From Micromonospora chokoriensis (GTDB taxonomy: Bacteria > Actinomycetota > Actinomycetes > Mycobacteriales > Micromonosporaceae): 64,000 bases of DNA. The DNA is taken from the NCBI RefSeq assembly GCF_000718555.1, contig NZ_JOAN01000002.1, positions 248,001-312,000 of the forward strand, written 5' to 3'. This document shows, in pieces, positions 54,231-62,817 of this stretch. The first letter of the stretch is position 1. Every line of letters starts with the position of its first letter. The position numbers and the translations under genes are program-made. The notes below the pieces were generated by a model. It did not search any database, was not told the DNA's origin, and saw only the letters and a list, made by a program, of their open reading frames with translations.

Positions 54231-54907
54231 CGTCGCGCAGAATACTCGAGACCAAGTATCGGATCTCCGAGACGGCAATGGCCCTCTTCCTCGAGGAGGG
54301 GTACGCGAACGTCACCGTCGAAGCCGTCGCGGAGGCGTCAAGTGTGTCCCGCCGCACCGTCTTTCGACACTTCGAGAGCAAGGACGAGCTCGCGTTTCCG
54401 GACCACACCGAACGCCTCAGGCTCGTCGAGCGATGCCTCAATGACGCCGCCCCTGGCACGGACCCGGTAGAGGCCGTCATCGCCGCCACCGAGGAGTCAC
54501 TGCGCGACTTCCTCACTCGGCCCGAGCTCGTCCTGCGGCGTTACAAACTGACGCGTGTCGTTTCCGAGCTACGGAAACGGGAGGTCATAGAACACGAGCG
54601 GTACGTGGCGCTCACCCGGTCGTTCCTGCGCGACCATCTAGCGGCCGACGCCCCACCTTTCCAGGCGACGGCCCTTGCCGCCCTCATCGACGCGATCCAC
54701 CGATCCGCGCTCGGAAACTGGGTGCGTAGCGCCGGCGCGACCGATGCCATCGCCGAGGTGGAGGCGGGCATGGAATGGGTTCGCCGCCTGATGGCCCACC
54801 AGTCGACCTACTCCGCCTCCCCGCTACTGCTCGCGGCGCTGCCGGACACACCGCACAATCGCCGCGTCCTGGTCTCGTTGCGGGACGCGGCAGCGGAGGT
54901 GCTCTAG
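54227..54907 (+). CDS. TetR family transcriptional regulator
   Basis: GTG at 54227 overlaps the LivM stop by 4 bases, with GGAGGGGG about 12 bases upstream; 226 residues. The N-terminal helix-turn-helix is clear: ISETAMALFLEEGYANVTVE, AVAEASSVSRRTVFRHFESK (residues about 12-55). The C-terminal ligand domain is unremarkable. As the last gene of the tannase-ABC operon it probably autoregulates the operon through the inverted repeats ahead of the tannase gene, with the imported compound or a derivative as inducer. Confidence 0.88.
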   Translation: MTSRRILETKYRISETAMALFLEEGYANVTVEAVAEASSVSRRTVFRHFESKDELAFPDHTERLRLVERCLNDAAPGTDPVEAVIAATEESLRDFLTRPELVLRRYKLTRVVSELRKREVIEHERYVALTRSFLRDHLAADAPPFQATALAALIDAIHRSALGNWVRSAGATDAIAEVEAGMEWVRRLMAHQSTYSASPLLLAALPDTPHNRRVLVSLRDAAAEVL

Positions 54908-55040
54908 TCGCGGCGGCCAGAGCGCCTAGTGCACTCGTCGGGAACCGCTGCCGGCGCCCCGACGTCCAACGGATGGTCAACATTCGTAGCGCCGTAGACG
55001 AGAGGTGCCCACACCCATGATTACGGAGAGCAATTCGTTC

Positions 55041-55069
55041 TTGACGGAGAGATCTTGTCTCATTAAGGT
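55041..55069 (+). promoter_or_regulatory. Strong promoter giving a probable leaderless transcript
   Basis: TTGACG (55041-55046), a 17-base spacer and TAAGGT (55064-55069) make a near-consensus housekeeping promoter. Only six bases separate the -10 box from ATG at 55076, so transcription should start at or next to the start codon. Confidence 0.6.
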
Positions 55070-55075
55070 ATCGAC

Positions 55076-55666
55076 ATGTCTAGATCGGTTTCATTCCGAG
55101 CATTGACCGTCACCTTCGCCGCCGCCCTAGTGGCTGTCGCTGGGCCAATCAGCGCGTCGCCCGCCCTTGCCAGCAACTTCGGGTCCACGGGGACAACAGG
55201 TATCACCGGGACAACCAACGGCGTGTGGTTGACGACCAGCGCGAGTTTCGTCGTCGGCAGGATTTCGCTTACGAGTACCTACAGCAGTGCGGTGACCACC
55301 GTCATGAACGGGCAGTACAACCCCACCGACCTGAACGTCTCCATCGCGTCCCCAACGTACTGCGACTCCAGCCTCGATACCTGCATCTACGATTCCGACT
55401 ATGGCGACAACGGGCTGAACGGCTGGAACGCCTGCGATGGACCGACGAGCGGCAGCCACCCGAACATGCGCTGCGCGACCCAGTGGGTGCGGATCAACCA
55501 GCAGTACAACCCGCCAGCGAACCGGATCGTCTGCCACGAGGTCGCCCACAGCGTCGGCCTGCGGCACACGTCGGAACAGGCTTCCTGCGTAAAGCGCACC
55601 GCTGATGGCGGAAACTCATCAACCCTGAGCACCCACGACCGAGGACACCTCAATGCGACCTACTGA
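55076..55666 (+). CDS. Secreted metzincin-like zinc protease
   Basis: 196 residues with a signal peptide (FRALTVTFAAALVAVAGPIS ... ALA-SNFG). The zinc motif VCHEVAHSVGLRHT (near 154) is a full HExxHxxGxxH metzincin signature. Six or so Cys in the mature part (YCDSSLDTC, ACDG, RCATQW, VCHE, SCVK) suggest disulfides. At about 165 mature residues it is as small as snapalysin-type enzymes, but I do not recognise the exact family. There is no ribosome site, consistent with leaderless translation. The next gene overlaps its end by 14 bases. Confidence 0.75.
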   Translation: MSRSVSFRALTVTFAAALVAVAGPISASPALASNFGSTGTTGITGTTNGVWLTTSASFVVGRISLTSTYSSAVTTVMNGQYNPTDLNVSIASPTYCDSSLDTCIYDSDYGDNGLNGWNACDGPTSGSHPNMRCATQWVRINQQYNPPANRIVCHEVAHSVGLRHTSEQASCVKRTADGGNSSTLSTHDRGHLNATY

Positions 55667-56336
55667 GAAGGCCAACGACCCACGCCGGGCACGAAGGGTC
55701 GCCACTATCGCGGCGCTGTTCCTCGGCATGTCGATGTCCCTGGCGGCGTGCGCCGAGCCACGCTCGAGCAGCGGCCCAACGACAGATTCGGCCGAGGCGC
55801 AGAATTCTGACGAGCGCTTCTGGCAGACGTTCCGGGTCTCCGGTGACGAGGTGGAGCCCTATGTCGCCCTCGACTCTATGGCGAAGACCGCTGACGCGAC
55901 CGTACTGGCCCGCTTCGGCAAGGTAGGAAAGATCCGCACCCTGACCGCCGAGGGTAACGACACGGTCCACTACGTATCCGTCGAGCTGGCCGTCACCCGA
56001 CAACTCGCGGGCAACGGCAGCCTTCCTTCGGTGGTCCCGCTCGAATTCATGGTTATTCCCGGGCGTGGACAATCGATCAATAGGGTCGCCGAGGAAATGT
56101 CCGCATCGCTCCCGAAGGACGACATGGTCCTCTTCCTACGCGCCAAGAAGGGGAATGGTGAGGCAGGGCTGTACCGCGTAGTCAACTCTCGCGGACTCTG
56201 GGCATCGACATCCCGTGACACCCTCGACACACCCTTGGCCGAAGAGCCGGTGAAGGACGAGGCGCAGTACAGGGGCGACATCGCCAAGGTGTCGACGATC
56301 TCAGAACTCGCCAACCTCGTCGACAACCTGCGGTAA
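55653..56336 (+). CDS. Putative lipoprotein, function unknown
   Basis: ATG inside the last codons of the protease gene; 227 residues. A long N-terminal region (RRARRVATIAALFLGMSMSL) ends in lipobox LAAC. The mature part contains beta-rich sequence (ATVLARFGKVGKIRTL, VHYVSVELAVTRQLAG, DDMVLFLRAKKGNGEAGLYR) similar in style to actinobacterial proteins of unknown function. Overlap with the protease gene implies co-expression; a partnership in the envelope is possible. Confidence 0.65.
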   Translation: MRPTEKANDPRRARRVATIAALFLGMSMSLAACAEPRSSSGPTTDSAEAQNSDERFWQTFRVSGDEVEPYVALDSMAKTADATVLARFGKVGKIRTLTAEGNDTVHYVSVELAVTRQLAGNGSLPSVVPLEFMVIPGRGQSINRVAEEMSASLPKDDMVLFLRAKKGNGEAGLYRVVNSRGLWASTSRDTLDTPLAEEPVKDEAQYRGDIAKVSTISELANLVDNLR

Positions 56337-56344
56337 CGCCCACG

Positions 56345-57361
56345 TCAGCGCAGGGCCAACCGGACCACGAACTGGCAGCCCTCGGCGGTGTTTCGCACCT
56401 CGACCCGACCTCCGTGTGCCTCCACCAGGCCACGAACGATGGCCAGGCCGAGCCCTCCGGACGCCCCACCGTCACCCGGGCCGGGGGTACGGGCCGGTTC
56501 ACCACGGAACGCGATGTCGAACAGCCGGGGAAGGTCGGCCGGGGGGATGCCGCCACAGGTGTCGGTGACCGACAGCCAGGCGTGGTCCTCCTCGCGGCCG
56601 GCTTCGATGCGTACCGTGCCGTCTTCCGGGGTGTAGCGGACCGCGTTGAGCAGCAGGTTGGCCACGACCCGAGCCAGCTCCGGTTCGCTCGCGGCCACCG
56701 TCGGCCAGCCGGACTCGCTGGCGATCAGCTTGATTCGGCGCGCGTCGGCCAGCGGGGTGGTGCTGGCCAACGCGTCCGACACCACCTCGGCGAGCGGCAC
56801 CGCCGTCAACGACAACCGCAGCGCTCCCGCGTTGATCCGGGACAGCTCGAACAGGTCGTCGACGAGTCGGGTCATCCGGTCGGTCTCCAACCGGATCCGG
56901 CGGTGGTACTCGTCGACCGTGTCCGGATCACGGACCACCCGGTCCTCCAGCGCCTCCGCCATGGCCCGCAGCCCGGCGAGCGGGGTACGCAGGTCGTGCG
57001 AGACCCAGGCGACCAGGTCGCGCCGGCCCTTCTCCAGTTGCCGTTCCCGCTCCCGGGCCTGGTCACGCCAGACCGCGGCGCGGGCCAGTCGACGGCCGAA
57101 GTGCCCGCCGACGGCGAGGCTGACCACCGCTGCCGCCGCGACGGTGATCAGCACCACCTCAAGGTCGTGTGCGGAGAGGAACATCGCTTCCGCGACCGCC
57201 ATCACCCCCACCGCGACGGCGACCACCGTGGTGGTGAGCAGCACGCTGAGGTGCACGGTGATCGAGCTGCGTCGAAGCGCCCGCAGCAGCACCGCGCCGG
57301 CGAGTCCGATGCCCAGTGCCCCACCGAGGGAGATCGCAAAGATCAGTAGTACGTCACGCAT
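56345..57361 (-). CDS. Sensor histidine kinase
   Basis: ATG at 57361 lies 8 bases inside the response regulator gene; 338 residues. Three membrane segments fill residues 1-105 with hardly any extracellular loop, so it senses the membrane itself or an intramembrane cue. H-box VSHDLRTPLAGL (His near 145), N-box LLLNAVRYTP, DTCGGIPP and GLGLAIVRGLVEAHGG are intact. It pairs with the adjacent OmpR-type regulator. Confidence 0.9.
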   Translation of the reverse strand: MRDVLLIFAISLGGALGIGLAGAVLLRALRRSSITVHLSVLLTTTVVAVAVGVMAVAEAMFLSAHDLEVVLITVAAAAVVSLAVGGHFGRRLARAAVWRDQARERERQLEKGRRDLVAWVSHDLRTPLAGLRAMAEALEDRVVRDPDTVDEYHRRIRLETDRMTRLVDDLFELSRINAGALRLSLTAVPLAEVVSDALASTTPLADARRIKLIASESGWPTVAASEPELARVVANLLLNAVRYTPEDGTVRIEAGREEDHAWLSVTDTCGGIPPADLPRLFDIAFRGEPARTPGPGDGGASGGLGLAIVRGLVEAHGGRVEVRNTAEGCQFVVRLALR

Positions 57362-58049
57362 CGGCCGGCTCGTACCGGTAGCCGACGCCCCAGACAGTCA
57401 CGATCCGCCGCGGATCGGCCGGGTTGGCCTCGATCTTCTCCCGCAGCCGGCGTACGTGCACGGTCACTGTCGAGTGGTCCCCGAAGTTCCATCCCCAGAC
57501 CTGCTCAAGGAGTTCGGCACGGCCGAACACCCGCGACGGATGCCGCATGAGGTAGGCGAGCAGGTCGAATTCGCGCAGCGTCAGGGCCAGGTCGCTACCG
57601 GCGAGGCGGGCGGTTCGGGAGCTGGTGTGCACCACCAGGCTGCCGTCGGTGAGCGCCTCCGGCCGCTCGGGCGGCGACTCACTGCCGGCACGACGCAGCA
57701 CCGAAAGGACCCGCAGCACCAACTCCCGAGGGGAGAAGGGCTTGGTCAGGTAGTCGTCCGCGCCGAGCTGCAGCCCGAGGATCCGGTCGGACTCGTCACC
57801 GCGCGCGGTCAGCATGATGATCGGTACGCCGTCCGGCTGGGCCCGCAACTCCCGGCACACCTGGAGGCCGTTGATCCGGGGCAGCATCAGGTCAAGCACG
57901 ACCAGGTGTGGCGCCTGCCGCTGCACCGCCGCCAGTGCCGCCGCGCCATCCGCGGCAAGGCTCACCTGGAAGCCGTCGTTCTCGAGGTAACGACGAATGA
58001 CGTCGCTCACCGTCTGATCGTCGTCGACCACCAGCACCCGCTGTGTCAC
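57354..58049 (-). CDS. OmpR/PhoB-family response regulator
   Basis: GTG start; 231 residues. The receiver domain has acidic VVDDD at 7-11, phosphoacceptor Asp53 in VVLDLMLP and Lys in LTKPFSP; the C-terminal winged helix shows LALTLREFDLLAYLMRHPSR and TVTVHVRRLREKIE. It is divergent from the epimerase gene. CGTAAG elements upstream of the glycosyltransferase operon and beside this gene are candidate binding sites. Confidence 0.92.
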   Translation of the reverse strand: MTQRVLVVDDDQTVSDVIRRYLENDGFQVSLAADGAAALAAVQRQAPHLVVLDLMLPRINGLQVCRELRAQPDGVPIIMLTARGDESDRILGLQLGADDYLTKPFSPRELVLRVLSVLRRAGSESPPERPEALTDGSLVVHTSSRTARLAGSDLALTLREFDLLAYLMRHPSRVFGRAELLEQVWGWNFGDHSTVTVHVRRLREKIEANPADPRRIVTVWGVGYRYEPADA

Positions 58050-58146
58050 AAGCCTCCCCGTTCCGACCCGTCGATGTCTCCCCCACCGGTCCGTCGGCCC
58101 AGCCTAGCCACGCGTCGGTGCCCGCCCACACCAGCAAACCTTGCGA

Positions 58147-58156
58147 GGTTCTTACG
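58147..58156 (-). promoter_or_regulatory. CGTAAG-type element between response regulator and epimerase genes
   Basis: On the minus strand this reads CGTAAGAACC, matching CGTAAGATCC at 60681-60690 at 9 of 10 bases. Possible response-regulator half-site. Confidence 0.35.
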
Positions 58157-58207
58157 GCCGCCTTCGCAGACCCGCCCGGGCGTACCCGGGGTCATACGGT
58201 GACCGGA

Positions 58208-59287
58208 ATGCGGATACTTGTCACCGGGGCAGCCGGATTCATCGGTTCACACGTCGCTGACCTGCTCAGCGAAGACGGGCACGAGGTGGTGGCCGTCGAC
58301 GCGCTCCTGCCCGAGGCGCACGGTGCGACACCACCATCCTGGGCCGAGCGGCACAACCTCGTGGTCGGCGACGTCCGCGACGGCGAGCTGCTGACCCGGC
58401 TCCTGGCCGGGGTCGACGCGGTCTGCCATCAGGCAGCCATGGTCGGCCACGGCATCGACCCGGCCGACGCTCCCCGGTACGCCGCGCACAACGACCTCGG
58501 CACGGCCACCCTCCTCGCGGCGATGCACGCCACCGGGGTACGCCGCCTGGTGCTGGCCAGCTCGATGGTGGTCTACGGCGAGGGCCGCTACCACTGCCCG
58601 GCTCACGAAATCGTCCGGCCTGCCGGCCGCCGGGCCGCCGACCTGGCCGAGGGCCGCTACGAGCCGACCTGCCCGCGCTGTGACCGGGCGCTCTCCCCCG
58701 GTCTCGTGCCCGAGGACGCGCCGTTGGAGCCGCACAGCACGTACGCCGCCACGAAGCTGGCCCAGGAACACCTCGCCGGCGCCTGGGCCCGGCAGACCGA
58801 CGGATCGGTCTGGGCGCTGCGCTACCACAATGTCTACGGTCCACGGATGCCCCGCGACACCCCGTACGCCGGGGTGGCGTCGATCTTCCGGTCGGCCCTG
58901 GCCGCCGGGCAGCCGCCCCGGGTGCTGGAGGACGGCCGGCAACGGCGCGACTTCGTCCACGTGACTGACATCGCCACGGCCAACCTGCTGGCCCTCACGA
59001 CGCCGGCTCCGGACCCCCTGGTCCCGGTCAACGTCTGCTCGGGTGAACCGCACACCGTCGGCGAATTGGCCCACGAGTTGGCCTCGGCCATGGGCGGGCC
59101 AGCGCCGGTCACGGTCGGAGGCGGGCGGGCGGCCGACGTACGGCATGTCGTGGCCGATCCGGCGCGCGCCACCCGGCTGCTCGGCTTCACCGCCCGAATC
59201 GGTTTCGCCGCTGGCATAGCGGACTTCACCACGGCGGTGATGCGGGATCCGGCATCGGTCACGACACCGTCCACAGTAGGTGGTTGA
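58208..59287 (+). CDS. NAD-dependent sugar epimerase/dehydratase (extended SDR)
   Basis: ATG at 58208 begins the Rossmann motif (MRILVTGAAGFIGSHVADLL); the longer frame is not needed. It has 359 residues. The catalytic Ser in SSMVVYGEG and YAATK (Tyr-x3-Lys near 180) are intact, as is RRDFVHVTDIATAN. Between them lies an insertion with RYHCPAH and TCPRC, a likely small zinc-binding loop found in a subset of these enzymes. It probably makes a nucleotide sugar for the glycosyltransferases nearby. Its last 29 bases overlap the convergent membrane protein gene. Confidence 0.87.
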   Translation: MRILVTGAAGFIGSHVADLLSEDGHEVVAVDALLPEAHGATPPSWAERHNLVVGDVRDGELLTRLLAGVDAVCHQAAMVGHGIDPADAPRYAAHNDLGTATLLAAMHATGVRRLVLASSMVVYGEGRYHCPAHEIVRPAGRRAADLAEGRYEPTCPRCDRALSPGLVPEDAPLEPHSTYAATKLAQEHLAGAWARQTDGSVWALRYHNVYGPRMPRDTPYAGVASIFRSALAAGQPPRVLEDGRQRRDFVHVTDIATANLLALTTPAPDPLVPVNVCSGEPHTVGELAHELASAMGGPAPVTVGGGRAADVRHVVADPARATRLLGFTARIGFAAGIADFTTAVMRDPASVTTPSTVGG

Positions 59288-60614
59288 CGGCGAGGGCCGT
59301 GGCGGCCTGGGCCGCCAACCACATCCGCCGGTGACGGGTGGGCAGGTGCGCGGTGGCGACGAGCAGCCAGACGGTGAACGGTAGCCAGATCCGCTCGACC
59401 TCGGCTTTGCTGAGCCCGGACAGATCCGCCGCGAGCACGGCCACCGCCGCCGCGATGGGCAACCACACGGTGGGTCCGGCGCTGGCGACCCTTTGTCGGA
59501 GGGCAGTCGCGGCCGGTGGTCGGATCGACACGGCGGCCACCGCCCGCCGCAGCGCCGGCCCGACCACCGGGCCAGCCGAGAGCAGCAGGGCGGCGAGATT
59601 CGCCCAGACCCAGTAACCGTAGGGACGTTCCGCCGCCCAGCCCTGGTAGTAACGGCGTGCCACCAGGTGGTAGCCGTCCAGCCACCAGAAACCGGCGAGG
59701 GTGAACGCGGCGACGACGGCCGCGACCGCCGTCGCCGCGACCAGGAGCACGCCGAGACGGTCCCGCGCCCGGAGCAACACCACTGTCAGCGCGAGCAGCC
59801 CGACCAGGACGAACCCGTACGACAGGTAGAGCGCGAAGCCGAGCAGCAGCCCGCCGAGCGCGGCCGAGGGTCGGCCACCCGCCGCCAGCAGCGCCAGCCC
59901 AGCCGCGACCACCGCGACGAAGATGCCGTCCCCGGATGCGCCCACCCAGACCGCCCCCGGGAAGAGGACCAGGAACGGCCACACCGCCCGGGCCGCGTCC
60001 TCGACGCCGAACGCCCGCAGCGCCACCGGCACCGAGACCGAGACCGTGGCGCCGAGCAACACGCAGGCGAGCCCGGCGGCAGTCCCGCCGCCCAGGCCGA
60101 TCCGTTCCAGCCAGACGAAGAACAGCAACGCTCCCGGCGGATGACCGGCGGTGTGGGTGGACCACGAGTCGGGCTGGAAGTCGAGGATCCGGTCGGCGAA
60201 GCCGGCCAGCATGATTCCGACATCGGTCACCCGGGGCACCTCGTGCAGGTACTCGGCCTGCACGGTGAGCCGCTCGGTCAACCCCGCGGACCAGCCGTCC
60301 ACCAGGGCCAACGACAGTGTCCAGAGCACCGAGGCGACGTAGCCGACCGCAAGCAGCCGCGGCCATCGGATGTCGGCGCCCCAGCGCGTCCCGCGCCAGA
60401 CGAACAGCGCCGCGACGAGGAGAGCGACGGGGGTGCCGAGCCCCAGATGGGGCCCCCAACTGGCGTAGAGCGGAGCCGCGTCGGCATGCAGGCGCACGCC
60501 CCGATGGTTGAGCAGCGCGCCGACGGTGACGGCGACGGCGAGCAGGGCCACCTCGGCACCGAGGACGATCACGTCGGCGGACCGGGGTCGTCCCGGCCGG
60601 GTCATCATGGTCAT
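59259..60614 (-). CDS. Polytopic membrane protein, glycosyltransferase-like (GT-C type)
   Basis: 451 residues with about ten to twelve membrane segments. The first external loop contains acidic HADAAPLY and later DFQPDSWSTHTAGHPPGALL, a layout like GT-C lipid-linked-sugar transferases (mannosyltransferase-like). No family signature is decisive. Several ATG codons at the start (60614, 60605) are possible. It overlaps the epimerase gene tail to tail and is divergent from the GT2 gene. Confidence 0.65.
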   Translation of the reverse strand: MTMMTRPGRPRSADVIVLGAEVALLAVAVTVGALLNHRGVRLHADAAPLYASWGPHLGLGTPVALLVAALFVWRGTRWGADIRWPRLLAVGYVASVLWTLSLALVDGWSAGLTERLTVQAEYLHEVPRVTDVGIMLAGFADRILDFQPDSWSTHTAGHPPGALLFFVWLERIGLGGGTAAGLACVLLGATVSVSVPVALRAFGVEDAARAVWPFLVLFPGAVWVGASGDGIFVAVVAAGLALLAAGGRPSAALGGLLLGFALYLSYGFVLVGLLALTVVLLRARDRLGVLLVAATAVAAVVAAFTLAGFWWLDGYHLVARRYYQGWAAERPYGYWVWANLAALLLSAGPVVGPALRRAVAAVSIRPPAATALRQRVASAGPTVWLPIAAAVAVLAADLSGLSKAEVERIWLPFTVWLLVATAHLPTRHRRMWLAAQAATALAVNHLLWTVS

Positions 60615-60680
60615 GGTGACGGCCGACGATACGACCTCCGACCAGGGATCCGACAGCCAGCCGGGGAGACGTCAGGGAGT

Positions 60681-60714
60681 CGTAAGATCCGTTGCCGCGT
60701 AAGGGATTCGTAAG
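60681..60714 (+). promoter_or_regulatory. Three CGTAAG repeats in the GT2 operon promoter
   Basis: CGTAAG occurs at 60681-60686, 60698-60703 and 60709-60714, starts 17 and 11 bases apart, about 50-80 bases before the GT2 start. The 11-base spacing of the last two is typical of tandem OmpR-family sites. Confidence 0.45.
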
Positions 60715-60761
60715 CAGAGACAGCGGTCCGGACGGCCCGTGGCGGGCCTAGCGTCGCCGGT

Positions 60762-61439
60762 ATGCACACAACGATCGACGTGGTGCTGCCGTGTCTGGAC
60801 GAGGCGGCCGCACTACCTGCCGTACTGGGCGGGTTGCCGCCCGGCTACCGCGCCATCGTGGTCGACAACGGCTCCACGGACGGTTCGCCAGTCATCGCTG
60901 CCGAGTACGGGGCCCGGGTCGTCCACGAGCCACGACGCGGGTACGGCGCGGCCGTGCACGCGGGCCTGCTGGCGGCGGACGCGGAGCTGATCTGCGTGCT
61001 CGACGCGGACGGCTCGTTCGACCCGGCCGAGTTGCCCAGGCTCGTCGCGGCGGTGCGCGATGGTCGGGCCGATCTCGCCGTCGGGCGACGTCGGCCGGTC
61101 TCGGCGGATGCCTGGCCCTGGCATGCCCGTACCGGCAACGCCCTGGTCGCCGCGCTGCTGCGGCGTCGTGGCGTGCCGGTCTACGACATCAGCCCGATCC
61201 GGGTGGCCCGCCAGGAGGCGCTGCTGGGACTCGGTGTCACCGACCGGGCGTTCGGCTACCCCCTGGAGTTGCTGCTGCGCGCGGCCGAGGCGGGCTGGCG
61301 GATTCTCGAGCTGGACGTCGCGTACGCGCCGCGGGCCGCCGGCACCAGATCGAAGGTCTCCGGGTCGGTCCGGGGCACCTTGCGGGCGACCCGGGACTTC
61401 GCCGCGGTGCTGCGCGCCGGCGTCGGTGGTGCCCGGTGA
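60762..61439 (+). CDS. Family 2 glycosyltransferase
   Basis: 225 residues, GT-A fold: IDVVLPCLDEAAALPAVLGG at the start, VVDNGSTDGS, and the metal-binding LDADGSFDP (near 85). A possible -10 box TAGCGT ends 7 bases before ATG, so the transcript may be leaderless. It begins a run of four coupled genes with GTGA/ATGA overlaps. It likely transfers a sugar to a lipid carrier or small acceptor. Confidence 0.88.
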   Translation: MHTTIDVVLPCLDEAAALPAVLGGLPPGYRAIVVDNGSTDGSPVIAAEYGARVVHEPRRGYGAAVHAGLLAADAELICVLDADGSFDPAELPRLVAAVRDGRADLAVGRRRPVSADAWPWHARTGNALVAALLRRRGVPVYDISPIRVARQEALLGLGVTDRAFGYPLELLLRAAEAGWRILELDVAYAPRAAGTRSKVSGSVRGTLRATRDFAAVLRAGVGGAR

Positions 61440-62116
61440 ATGTCCTGCTCCTGGTCGCGAAGGCACCGGTCCCCGGGCTGGTCAAGACGCGCCTCTGCCC
61501 GCCCGCCGACCCCACGCAGGCGGCCCGGATCGCCGCGGCGGCGCTGCTGGACACCTTCGCGACGGTGCGCGCCACCGCGTCGACCATTCCGGTGCTGGCC
61601 CACGCCGGCCGATTCGACGAGGCCGAGTACGGCGCGGAGCTGATCGCCGCGTTGGCGGGTTGGCACCTTCTTCCGCAACGTGGCGCCACGTTCGCCGACC
61701 GCCTCGCCAACGCCCACGCCGACACCGCTGCGACGTTTCCCGGCCAACCGGTGCTGCAGATCGGCATGGACACGCCACAGCTCCGGCCGGCCCTGCTCAC
61801 CACCGCGCTGGAGCGGCTCGCCGAACACGGCGCAGTCCTCGGGCCTGCGCTCGACGGCGGCTGGTGGGCACTCGGGCTCCGTGATCCGACCTACGCGAAC
61901 GCGTTACGCGAGGTGCCCATGTCGACCGACGACACCGGTCGCCGCACCCTCGCCGCTCTGCGCGGGTACGGCGTACACCCGGCGATCCTGCCGGTGCAGC
62001 GCGACGTCGACGACTGGCCGACAGCGCTGGCGGTCGCGGCCGACCTGCCCGGCACCCGGTTCGCGGACGCCGTCGAGGCGGTAGGCAGCCAGTTGGCGAA
62101 CGGACTCCCCCGGTGA
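61436..62116 (+). CDS. DUF2064/TIGR04282 glycosyltransferase-like protein
   Basis: GTG at 61436 overlaps the GT2 stop by 4 bases; 226 residues. NVLLLVAKAPVPGLVKTRLC at the start, FADRLANAHAD, IGMDTPQL and LGPALDGGWWALGL are hallmarks of this nucleotidyl/glycosyltransferase-fold family. Its reaction is not settled. Members are often encoded beside a GT2 gene, as here. Confidence 0.87.
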   Translation: MNVLLLVAKAPVPGLVKTRLCPPADPTQAARIAAAALLDTFATVRATASTIPVLAHAGRFDEAEYGAELIAALAGWHLLPQRGATFADRLANAHADTAATFPGQPVLQIGMDTPQLRPALLTTALERLAEHGAVLGPALDGGWWALGLRDPTYANALREVPMSTDDTGRRTLAALRGYGVHPAILPVQRDVDDWPTALAVAADLPGTRFADAVEAVGSQLANGLPR

Positions 62117-62817
62117 ATTCGACGATCAGTCTCGACGGTTTCGGGATGGTGCTGGGCGGGCTCGACGGGTGGCCCGCCGCGTGCGGTACGCCGGTCGCCC
62201 CGATGTCGCAGGCCCAACCCGAACACTGGCTGGTGCACGCCGACGGACGACGTGACCTGTTGCCGGTACGGCGCTGGCACGGCCCGCCCGAGCCGGCGAT
62301 CGAGTCCGTCGTCGACAGGTGCGCCGGGCCAACGATCGATCTCGGCTGCGGCCCGGGCCGGCTGACCGAGGCACTCGCCCAGCGAGGTCTCGTCGCGCTG
62401 GGGGTGGACATCTCCGCCGAGGCGGTGCGGCTGACCCAGGGCCGGGGGGTGATCGCCCTGCGTCGTGACGTCTTCGCACCACTTCCCGGCGAGGGGAGGT
62501 GGTCACACGCCCTACTCATCGACGGCAACATCGGCATCGGTGGCGACCCGGTCCGGCTGCTGCGCCGCTGCGGCGCCCTGATCGTGGCCGAGGGAACGCT
62601 TGTGGTCGAGGTGGAACCGCCGGGAGCCGGGCTGTGGCAGGGACAGGCGTACGTCCTGTCCGGCTCCTCCGGCGAAGGGGAACGACAGGGACCGGCATTT
62701 GCCTGGGCGCGGGTCGGGGTGGAGGCGGTGGGGCGTATCGCCGTCGCTGCCGGCCTGCGGGTCGCGGACCGGCTCCGCTTCGGTCCCCGCTGGTTCGCCG
62801 AGTTGGTGCGCTCATGA
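62113..62817 (+). CDS. SAM-dependent methyltransferase
   Basis: GTG at 62113 overlaps the previous stop; 234 residues. The SAM-binding motif TIDLGCGPGRLTEALAQRG (near 75) and VDISAEAVRL define a class I methyltransferase. The acceptor is unknown. Coupled on both sides within the operon. Confidence 0.87.
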   Translation: MNSTISLDGFGMVLGGLDGWPAACGTPVAPMSQAQPEHWLVHADGRRDLLPVRRWHGPPEPAIESVVDRCAGPTIDLGCGPGRLTEALAQRGLVALGVDISAEAVRLTQGRGVIALRRDVFAPLPGEGRWSHALLIDGNIGIGGDPVRLLRRCGALIVAEGTLVVEVEPPGAGLWQGQAYVLSGSSGEGERQGPAFAWARVGVEAVGRIAVAAGLRVADRLRFGPRWFAELVRS

